A stretch of DNA of 9,413 nucleotides from Pseudomonadota bacterium. GTDB lineage: Bacteria > Pseudomonadota > Alphaproteobacteria > Rhizobiales > Devosiaceae. The position numbers were made by a program, and so were the translations under genes. The notes beneath the pieces were generated by a model, which did not search any database, had not been told where the DNA came from, and was given only the letters and a program-made list of their open reading frames with translations. Positions 1 through 5,691 of this stretch are shown here, piece after piece. The first letter of the stretch is position 1, and each line of letters opens with the position of its first letter. The stretch is taken from contig JAEZHZ010000151.1 in assembly GCA_023436745.1 (NCBI GenBank), positions 1 to 9,413 of the forward strand, read 5' to 3'.

Positions 1-431
1 GTCGTCGCGAGATTGACGATCCGGCCCCCCGCTGACTGTCGCAGCAGCGGCAGCAGACTCTGGGTCACGGCCAGCGTGCCGAGAAAGTTCGTTTCCATCA
101 GCCGCCGCGCCGCATCGACCGATGCCACACTCGGCGGGCCGTCCTCTGCATCGACGATCCCGGCGTTGTTCACGAGGATGTCGAGGCGCCCGTGCTCGTC
201 GCCGATGCGCGCCGCGGCGGCGTCGATGGTTGTCGCGTCGTTGAGGTCGAGCACGATGCTGCGAACATCGAGGCCGCCCGCGGTCAGGTCTGCCGCCGCT
301 GCCTCGCCACGCTTCGCATCGCGTGCCCCGAGCAGCACCGTCACGCCCGCTTCGGCGAGTTGCCGCGCGATTTCGAAGCCGATGCCCTTGTTGCCGCCTG
401 TCACGAGCGCGATGCGGTTGTTCTGGGCCAT
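1..431 (-). CDS. SDR-family NAD(P)-dependent oxidoreductase, C-terminus beyond window
   Basis: The first 143 residues of a short-chain dehydrogenase/reductase are visible; the gene runs off the left edge. The Rossmann cofactor motif TGGNKGIG is at residues 11-18 and the NNAG motif at 88-91, followed by an N-containing segment (ETNFLGT, 113-119) typical of classical SDRs. The catalytic YxxxK lies in the missing part. The TGGNKGIG form of the glycine motif resembles carbonyl-reductase-like SDRs, but the substrate cannot be told. The start is well supported: AGGAGG lies 8 bases upstream of the ATG at 431. It is divergent from the TetR gene at 505, with a palindrome in the shared gap, so it is probably repressed by that regulator and induced by a small molecule. 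Function beyond reductase is inference. Confidence 0.9.
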   Translation of the reverse strand, partial: MAQNNRIALVTGGNKGIGFEIARQLAEAGVTVLLGARDAKRGEAAAADLTAGGLDVRSIVLDLNDATTIDAAAARIGDEHGRLDILVNNAGIVDAEDGPPSVASVDAARRLMETNFLGTLAVTQSLLPLLRQSAGGRIVNLAT

Positions 432-468
432 TTGTGGCCTCCTTCAGTCTTGGTCCATGTCGCGACCG

Positions 469-490
469 AGTATATGAAGGATCCTTCGGT
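469..490 (-). promoter_or_regulatory. Divergent promoter region with candidate TetR operator
   Basis: The 73-bp gap between the SDR and TetR genes contains the perfect palindrome GAAGGATCCTTC (476-487). On the minus strand a TATACT box (474 to 469), one mismatch from the sigma-70 -10 consensus, directly adjoins it, so the palindrome falls in the -35/-10 spacer of the SDR promoter; no good -35 box is visible. On the plus strand TTGGTC (450-455) and TATGAA (473-478), 17 bp apart, could drive the TetR gene and would also overlap the palindrome. A repressor bound here could shut both genes. The palindrome is seen; operator function is inferred from position. Confidence 0.55.
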
Positions 491-504
491 TTGAGGATTC
501 GCAT

Positions 505-1143
505 ATGGATGTCGCCGCGCCGCCGCACCTGAGCCCCCGCAAGCGGCCGCGTCAGGCCCGTGCCACGGTCACCGTCGAGGCGATTCTGGAAGCGACCATT
601 CAGGTTTTGCTGGCCGAGGGATTGCACCGGCTGACCACCACCCGGGTTGCCGAGCGGGCAGGGGTGTCCGTCGGCACGATGTACCAGTACTTCCCCAACA
701 AGCAGGCGCTGCTCTACGCCCTCAACCAACACTATCTGGAGCGGGTGGCGCAGCAGGTGGAGCAAGCCTGCCGCGCGAGCCATGGCTCCCCGATCCGGCA
801 CATGGTGGAAACCCTCGTCGACACCTACTGGCATGCAAAGACCGAACGCAGCGACGTCACCCGCGCCCTCTATCGATCGGTGGCGGAACTCGACAACGAC
901 GCCTTGGTGGCCGCATTCGCCAGCCGCGTCGATGCCGCCACCGTGGCCATGCTCCGCACGGCCCCGGATGCGCGATACGCCGACCTCGGACTCGTCAACG
1001 TCACGCTGCTGTCGGTCATATTCGGCACGGTGCGCAACGTCTTCGAGCGCAACCTCCCGGCGGGAGAGCAGATCGCCATTCGCAGCGAACTGACGCGGAT
1101 GTGCCTTGCCTATCTCGAAAGTGTACGTGCTCCGGCCGGCTGA
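505..1143 (+). CDS. TetR/AcrR-family transcriptional regulator
   Basis: A 212-residue protein, normal length for TetR repressors. After a basic N-terminal arm (RKRPRQARA, 12-20) comes a TetR DNA-binding domain at about 22-70, with the helix-turn-helix at 44-68; the signature GVSVGTMYQYFPNKQALL (53-70) is very typical. The remaining ~140 residues form the helical ligand/dimer domain, which does not reveal the ligand. The ATG at 505 has only a weak GAGG (493-496) upstream. The gene is divergent from an SDR oxidoreductase, the usual layout for a regulator that represses itself and its neighbour until an inducer binds. It is followed after 89 bp by the TPR-protein gene on the same strand, but there is no reason to link them functionally. 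Confidence 0.92.
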   Translation: MDVAAPPHLSPRKRPRQARATVTVEAILEATIQVLLAEGLHRLTTTRVAERAGVSVGTMYQYFPNKQALLYALNQHYLERVAQQVEQACRASHGSPIRHMVETLVDTYWHAKTERSDVTRALYRSVAELDNDALVAAFASRVDAATVAMLRTAPDARYADLGLVNVTLLSVIFGTVRNVFERNLPAGEQIAIRSELTRMCLAYLESVRAPAG

Positions 1144-1169
1144 GTGCACCGCGGCGGCCAACCGCGCGT

Positions 1170-1197
1170 TTGCATCTGGTGCCTGCCATGCTAGAGG
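1170..1197 (+). promoter_or_regulatory. Possible promoter for the TPR-protein/der unit
   Basis: In the 89-bp gap after the TetR gene, TTGCAT (1170-1175) is followed 16 bp later by TAGAGG (1192-1197). The -35 is a fair match to TTGACA but the -10 is poor (three of six to TATAAT). The position, 36-63 bp before the next ATG, is right for a promoter of a gene pair unrelated to the TetR gene. This is only suggestive. Confidence 0.3.
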
Positions 1198-1232
1198 TCC
1201 CCGCAACTTCTGTTATCGAGCGTCGGACCGCC

Positions 1233-2018
1233 ATGTCGCAGGACAATATCTTTCACGAAGTCGACGAGGAACTGCGCAGCGACCGCATGCGGGCGTTGTG
1301 GCGGCGCGTCATGCCTTACGTGATCGGTGCAGCGGTCGGCGTCGTGGCCATCGTTGCCATCAACGAGGGCTGGCAGTGGTACCACGCCAACAATGCCGCC
1401 CAGTCCTCGGACGAGTTCTATGCCGCGCTCGATCTTGCCGATGGCGGAGACCTTGCCGCCGCCCAGGCACAACTCGATCAGCTCACCGCTGACGGCTCCG
1501 GCAGCTACCCGGTTCTGGCCCAGTTCACCAAGGCCGGGCTGCTTGGCCGCAATGGCAACGCCGCCGAGGCGATCGCACTCTACGATTCTCTGGCGAACAG
1601 CCAGTCGGATGTCCGCCTGCGCGAACTCGCGCTGGTGCTCGCTGCCGGCCTGCTGGTCGATACGGGAACGCTTGCCGACGTCGAGGCCCGCGTTGCCACC
1701 ATTGCCGTGGAAGGCAACCCGCTGCGCAATGCCGCTCGCGAGATTCTCGGCCTTGCACAGTACAAGGCGGGGGACTACCCGGCCGCCCAGGCGAGCTTCG
1801 AGGCCGTGATCAATGATCCGCTGGCCCAGTCCAACACCCGCAATCGCATGGGCTACTATCTCGCCCAGATGCTTGCTGCCGGCACCATCGCCGAGCCCAC
1901 CGCCGCCGAGGCCGCTGCCGAGGCAATCGACGAGGCCATCACCGGCGACGAAGCCGTTGATGGAGCCGTCGATGAGGCGATTACCGACGCCATCTCCGCC
2001 GAACCGGCGGCCAACTAG
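1233..2018 (+). CDS. YfgM-like membrane-anchored tetratricopeptide-repeat protein (TPR_21 type)
   Basis: A 261-residue protein with the layout of YfgM/TPR_21 proteins: a short charged cytoplasmic N-terminus (1-26), one hydrophobic segment (about 27-43, VMPYVIGAAVGVVAIVAI), then a helical region rich in A/L/Y residues with TPR-like pairs, for example 101-118 and 167-191 (ILGLAQYKAGDYPAAQASFE). In E. coli, YfgM is an inner-membrane ancillary protein of the Sec translocon with its TPR domain in the periplasm; a similar role here is inference. The ATG at 1233 is chosen because it begins just before the family's usual acidic/basic N-terminus; an earlier in-frame ATG at 1101 lies inside the TetR gene. 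No strong Shine-Dalgarno is seen. The C-terminus (about 222-258) is an unusual alanine- and acid-rich repeat tail. der starts 30 bp downstream, suggesting one transcript. Confidence 0.85.
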   Translation: MSQDNIFHEVDEELRSDRMRALWRRVMPYVIGAAVGVVAIVAINEGWQWYHANNAAQSSDEFYAALDLADGGDLAAAQAQLDQLTADGSGSYPVLAQFTKAGLLGRNGNAAEAIALYDSLANSQSDVRLRELALVLAAGLLVDTGTLADVEARVATIAVEGNPLRNAAREILGLAQYKAGDYPAAQASFEAVINDPLAQSNTRNRMGYYLAQMLAAGTIAEPTAAEAAAEAIDEAITGDEAVDGAVDEAITDAISAEPAAN

Positions 2019-2048
2019 CCGCTTCGGCGCATCACGGAATCTGCTGCC

Positions 2049-3488
2049 ATGACCGTCACCGTTGCCATTGTCGGTCGCCCCAATGTCGGCAAGTCGACGC
2101 TGTTCAACCGCCTCGTCGGCCGCAAGATCGCGCTGGTGGACGATACGCCCGGCGTGACGCGTGACCGGCGCGAGGCCGAGGGGCGCATCGCCGACCTCAC
2201 CTTCAAGGTGCTGGATACGGCCGGCTATGAGGATGTCACCGGCGACAGCCTCGAATCCCGCATGCGTCAGCAGACCGAAATCGCGGTGCGCGATGCCGAC
2301 GTGATCCTCTTCATGATCGACGCGCGCGCCGGCGTGACGCCTCTCGACGAGCGGTTTGCCCGCGTGCTGCGCAAGGCCGGCAAGCAGGTGCACCTCGTTG
2401 GCAACAAGGCCGAGAGCGGCGCCGCCGAGGCAGGCCTGGTGGAGGCCTTCAAGCTCGGCTTCGGCGAGGCCATACCGCTGTCCGCCGAGCACGGTCTGGG
2501 CCTGTCCGAGCTCTACTCGATCGTCTCCGCAGCTATCGAGAAGGCGGCGGAAAAGAACGCAGGCAACGAGGTCGCCGACGAGGACCAGTTGCCCGAAGTC
2601 GACGTCACCATCACCGAAGACATGCTCGAGGGCGAGGGGGAAGAGGCGACCCTTCGCTGGAACCCCCGGCGCCACCTCAACATCGCCATCGTCGGCCGCC
2701 CGAACGCCGGCAAGTCCACCCTGATCAACCGGATGGTCGGTGAAGACCGGGTGCTTGTCGGCCCCGAAGCCGGCATCACCCGCGACTCCATCCTCGTTCC
2801 GTGGGAATGGGAAGGCCGCACCATCAACCTGGTGGACACGGCCGGCATACGCCGCCGCTCCCGCGTCACCGGCAAGCTCGAGAAGCTCGCGGTCGGAGAT
2901 TCCCTGCGCTCCATCCAGTATGCAGAAATCGTCGTGCTGATGCTCGATGCGACCATTCCGTTCGAGAAGCAGGACCTCGCTCTTGCCGACCTGGTTGAAC
3001 GCGAAGGCCGCGCCATGGTCATCGCTCTCAACAAGTGGGACCTGATCGAGGACAAGAACAAGGCGCTGAGCGAGCTGCGCGAAGCCTGCGAGCGGCTCCT
3101 GCCCCAGTTGCGCGGCATCCCCCTGGTGCCGATCTCCGGCCTCACCGGCCGCAATATCGACCGACTGATGGAAGCGATCTTCGACATTGAGCGGGCCTGG
3201 AACGCTCACGTCTCGACCGCTCGCCTCAACCGCTGGCTGGCCGGCATGGTGCAGAGCCATCCGCCTCCGGCCGTCTCGGGCCGCCGGCTCAAGCTGCGCT
3301 ACATGACCCAGGCCAAGACCCGGCCGCCGAGCTTCATCGTCTTTGCCTCCCGGCCGGATGCACTGCCGATGGCGTATCAGCGCTACCTGGTGAACGGCAT
3401 CCGCGAGGCCTTCGATATCAAGGGAACGCCCATCCGGCTCTGGGTACGGGGCAACTCCGAGAACCCCTACGATCCCGACCGCAAGTAG
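2049..3488 (+). CDS. der: Ribosome-assembly GTPase Der (EngA)
   Basis: Der is an essential GTPase with two tandem G domains that helps mature the 50S ribosomal subunit. All parts are visible in 479 residues. G domain 1: GRPNVGKS (9-16), GVTRD (35-39), DTAG (56-59), NKAE (119-122), SAEHG (145-149). An acidic linker spans about 171-200. G domain 2: GRPNAGKS (216-223), GITRD (242-246), DTAG (263-266), NKWD (328-331), SGLTG (363-367). A C-terminal KH-like domain covers about 385-475 (LKLRYMTQAKTRPPSFIVF near 414-432). The G4 motif of domain 1 ends in E rather than the canonical D, a conservative change I recall from other alphaproteobacterial Der proteins. It lies 30 bp after the TPR-protein gene and is probably co-transcribed; a weak GGA lies about 10 bases before the ATG. 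Confidence 0.98.
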   Translation: MTVTVAIVGRPNVGKSTLFNRLVGRKIALVDDTPGVTRDRREAEGRIADLTFKVLDTAGYEDVTGDSLESRMRQQTEIAVRDADVILFMIDARAGVTPLDERFARVLRKAGKQVHLVGNKAESGAAEAGLVEAFKLGFGEAIPLSAEHGLGLSELYSIVSAAIEKAAEKNAGNEVADEDQLPEVDVTITEDMLEGEGEEATLRWNPRRHLNIAIVGRPNAGKSTLINRMVGEDRVLVGPEAGITRDSILVPWEWEGRTINLVDTAGIRRRSRVTGKLEKLAVGDSLRSIQYAEIVVLMLDATIPFEKQDLALADLVEREGRAMVIALNKWDLIEDKNKALSELREACERLLPQLRGIPLVPISGLTGRNIDRLMEAIFDIERAWNAHVSTARLNRWLAGMVQSHPPPAVSGRRLKLRYMTQAKTRPPSFIVFASRPDALPMAYQRYLVNGIREAFDIKGTPIRLWVRGNSENPYDPDRK

Positions 3489-3601
3489 GGACCCCGTGCA
3501 TATTTTTCAAAGCGGTGGTGCAAGTGCCCGGCTTGCCCCTATATTGATGCGGCCATAAGCGACCCGATGCTGATTGCGGGGCCGCAACACATGACACTCC
3601 A
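3489..3601 (+). promoter_or_regulatory. der-CBS gene gap: candidate promoter and leader hairpin
   Basis: This 113-bp gap has an AT-rich patch (TATTTTTCAA, 3501-3510) and a good -10 box TATATT (3540-3545, five of six to consensus). The -35 region 17 bp upstream (GGTGCA, 3517-3522) is a weak match. Downstream, TTGCGG/CCGCAA (3574-3579 and 3582-3587) forms a compact inverted repeat just before the start region. A second short repeat, GCAAG/CTTGC (3520-3524 and 3532-3536), overlaps the promoter spacer. I see no U-run that would mark a der terminator, nor a recognisable metal-sensing riboswitch. Confidence 0.4.
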
Positions 3602-4882
3602 TTGTTCGTTGAAATCCTGATTGTCGTCGTCCTGACCGTTATCAACGGTCTTCTGGCCATGTCGGAACTGGCCGTCGTCTCCGCCCGTCCCGCCCGCCTC
3701 CGTCCCCTGGCAGAGCAGGGCAATCGTGGTGCCGCCACCGCCATCGAACTCGCCGAGGACCCGGGCAAGTTCCTGTCCTCCGTTCAGATCGGTATCACCC
3801 TGGTCGGCATCCTTTCCGGTGCCTTCTCCGGGGCCACGCTCGGCGGACGCCTCGCAGGCTGGCTGCAGAGCATTGGCGCCAGTGATGCCGTGGCAAACTT
3901 CGTCGGCGTCGGCGGCGTCGTGGTGCTCATCACCTACATGTCGCTGATCATCGGCGAACTGGTGCCCAAGCAGATCGCCCTGCGCGATGCCGAGGGCGTG
4001 GCCATCCGCGTCGCCGTTCCCATGAAGATCCTCGCCACCATCGGCTCTCCGATCGTGTGGGTGCTGGACGTCTCCGGCAAGCTCGTGCTGCGCCTGTTGG
4101 GGCAGGGCGGCGAGTCCGAGGAGAAGGTCACCGAGGAAGAGGTCAAGACCATCATCGCCGAGGCGACCACGGCCGGTGTCATCGAGAGCGAGGAGCACTC
4201 GATGATCGCGGGAGTGATGCGTCTCGCCGACCGTTCCGCCCGCGGCCTGATGACCCCGCGCATCGAGGTCGAGGTGATCGACCTCAGCGATGATGTCGAC
4301 GAGATCCGCGAGACGATCCTGAGCAGCCATCGTTCGCGGCTGCTGGTGCAGGACGGGGATTCCGACTCCATCATCGGCGTGGTCGCCATCAAGGACATCA
4401 TCGGCGTCTTCGCCGGCAACCAGCCGCTCGACCTGCGCAAGTTCGTGCAGCCGGTGCCGGTGGTCATGGATCACGCCGATGCGCTGGACGTGGTCCGCGC
4501 CATCCGCAACTCCACTGTCCACCTGGCGCTGGTGGTGGACGAGTACGGCCATTTCGAGGGCATCGTGACCTCCGGTGACATCCTCGAAGTCATCACCGGC
4601 GTCTTCCAGGAGGAGACGGGCGACGATCCGGCTCTGGTGGAGCGCGAGGACGGTTCCTGGCTGGTTGCCGGCTGGATGCCCGTCGACGAGTTCAGCGACA
4701 GGCTCAGCATCGCCATTCCGCGCGATGCAAAGTACGAGACCGTGGCCGGCTACGTGCTGTCGATCCTCAACCACCTTCCGGCGGTCGGCGAGACATTCGA
4801 GCACAATGGCTGGCGCATCGAGGTCGTGGACCTCGACGGGCGCCGCATCGACAAGCTGTTGATGAGCCGGTTGCCGGCCTGA
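3602..4882 (+). CDS. CNNM/HlyC-CorC-type membrane protein with CBS pair
   Basis: A 426-residue member of the family that joins a CNNM (DUF21) membrane domain to CBS domains. The N-terminal part (1-165) has hydrophobic segments at about 2-25, 57-80, 100-120 and 133-165, with the family-typical starts NGLLAMSELAVVS (15-27) and GELVPKQ (118-124). A helical linker (about 170-215) leads to GLMTPR (215-220), then a CBS pair at roughly 216-335 (IIGVVAIKDII, FEGIVTSGDILEVI) and a CorC_HlyC C-terminal domain (about 345-426). Relatives are implicated in magnesium or other divalent cation handling; despite historic names they are not proven hemolysins. The start is taken as TTG at 3602, because the reading frame opens at 3548 with no in-frame ATG or GTG before it; no Shine-Dalgarno is seen. 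It ends 86 bp before a convergent gene, with a hairpin between. Confidence 0.92.
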   Translation: MFVEILIVVVLTVINGLLAMSELAVVSARPARLRPLAEQGNRGAATAIELAEDPGKFLSSVQIGITLVGILSGAFSGATLGGRLAGWLQSIGASDAVANFVGVGGVVVLITYMSLIIGELVPKQIALRDAEGVAIRVAVPMKILATIGSPIVWVLDVSGKLVLRLLGQGGESEEKVTEEEVKTIIAEATTAGVIESEEHSMIAGVMRLADRSARGLMTPRIEVEVIDLSDDVDEIRETILSSHRSRLLVQDGDSDSIIGVVAIKDIIGVFAGNQPLDLRKFVQPVPVVMDHADALDVVRAIRNSTVHLALVVDEYGHFEGIVTSGDILEVITGVFQEETGDDPALVEREDGSWLVAGWMPVDEFSDRLSIAIPRDAKYETVAGYVLSILNHLPAVGETFEHNGWRIEVVDLDGRRIDKLLMSRLPA

Positions 4883-4935
4883 TCCCGCGGCCGGGGCGCA
4901 GGCGTCCCGGCTGTGCATCTAACGCACGCGATCAT

Positions 4936-4961
4936 CGTCATCCCGCCAGGGCGGGATGACG
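4936..4961. terminator. Convergent hairpin, likely bidirectional terminator / palindromic repeat unit
   Basis: Between the convergent CBS-protein and SDR genes lies a perfect inverted repeat: arm CGTCATCCCGCC (4936-4947), a 2-nt centre AG, and the exact complement arm (4950-4961). As RNA it folds to an 11-bp stem with a 4-nt loop on either strand. There is no true U-tract on either side, only TTGTCT soon after it on the plus strand. Its position 53 bp after one stop and 7 bp after the other fits a shared transcription stop or 3'-end stabiliser. TCATCCCG-armed palindromes are, from memory, scattered in many alphaproteobacterial genomes, so it may also be a REP-like unit. Confidence 0.75.
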
Positions 4962-4968
4962 GCGTTGT

Positions 4969-5691
4969 CTAGATTTCTTCCGAACTGCCGTCGGCGTCGA
5001 ACAGCCAGCCGGTCTGCGTCACCGACGGGCTGAGCAGGTCCACGAGCCTCGGCGCGATGTCCTGCGGCGTGGGCAGGGTGTTCGGATCTTCCCCGGGCAT
5101 GGCCTTCGCGCGCATCGCCGTCCGCACCGGGCCGGGATTGAACACGTTGACCCGCAGCGGCGAGTGCCCAACTTCGCCGGCATAGGACTTGATCATGGCA
5201 TCGAGCGCCGCCTTGCTGGCCGCGTAGAGCCCCCAGAACGGCTTTGCCGAGCGCGAGGCGCCGGACGTCACGAACACCGCGCGCCCCGCCTCCGCCTGCC
5301 GCAGCAGCACGTCCAGCGACCGCAAAAGCCGGTAGTTGGCGGTGACGTTCACCGCGAACACCTTGTCGAAGTCGTCGGGCTTCACATGGGGCAGGGGGCT
5401 CAGCACGCCGAGCTGGCCGGCATTGCCGATCAGCCCGTCGAGATGTCCCCACCGTTCGAAGATCGCCGCCCCAAGCCGGTCGATGGCGTCGCCGTCCCGA
5501 AGGTCCAGCGGCACCAGCGTCGATGAACCGCCCATGTCCTGGATGGCGTCGTCGAGCTCCTCGAGCCCGCTCGTCGTCCGCGCCACGGCGATGACATGCG
5601 CGCCGCGCTTCACCGCCTCGATGCTGGCGGCATAGCCGATGCCCCGCGAGGCGCCGGTCACCAGCACCACCTTGCCGTCTAGTTCTCCCAT
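4969..5691 (-). CDS. SDR-family oxidoreductase coupled to purF
   Basis: A complete 240-residue classical SDR. It has TGASRGIG (12-19) for cofactor binding, GNAG (89-92) in place of the usual NNAG, N115, and the catalytic S143-Y156-K160 set (SGAS; YAASK) with correct 13-residue S-Y and 4-residue Y-K spacing. PGPVRTAM (187-193 region) is the typical post-catalytic loop. The substrate is unknown; the C-terminus ends in an acidic SSEEI. Its ATG shares one base with the purF TGA stop (TGATG, 5693-5689), with GAGGGA about 9 bases upstream inside purF, so it is very probably translated by coupling. A similar SDR downstream of purF is, to my knowledge, common in alphaproteobacteria, suggesting selection for the pairing but not revealing the reaction. 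Confidence 0.95.
   Translation of the reverse strand: MGELDGKVVLVTGASRGIGYAASIEAVKRGAHVIAVARTTSGLEELDDAIQDMGGSSTLVPLDLRDGDAIDRLGAAIFERWGHLDGLIGNAGQLGVLSPLPHVKPDDFDKVFAVNVTANYRLLRSLDVLLRQAEAGRAVFVTSGASRSAKPFWGLYAASKAALDAMIKSYAGEVGHSPLRVNVFNPGPVRTAMRAKAMPGEDPNTLPTPQDIAPRLVDLLSPSVTQTGWLFDADGSSEEI

Noticed and set aside
13..477. 154-codon plus-strand frame at the left edge
   Set aside because: Antisense to the SDR gene, which has Rossmann and NNAG motifs and a strong Shine-Dalgarno; the frame is a Ser/Ala/Pro/Arg-rich shadow.
1101..1232. Earlier in-frame ATG for the TPR protein
   Set aside because: It would overlap the TetR gene by 43 bases and add 44 residues of basic, Pro-rich sequence unlike the family; the ATG at 1233 gives a normal N-terminus.
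1191..3260. 689-codon open frame on the minus strand opposite the TPR gene and der
   Set aside because: It lies wholly antisense to two well-supported genes, one of which (der) is essential and fully conserved. Its composition (rich in G, D, H, A, V) is that of a GC-rich shadow frame and shows no family motif.
3539..4918. 459-codon minus-strand frame opposite the CBS-domain gene
   Set aside because: Antisense shadow, very rich in H, D, G and A, with no recognisable domain; the plus-strand protein is a complete family match.
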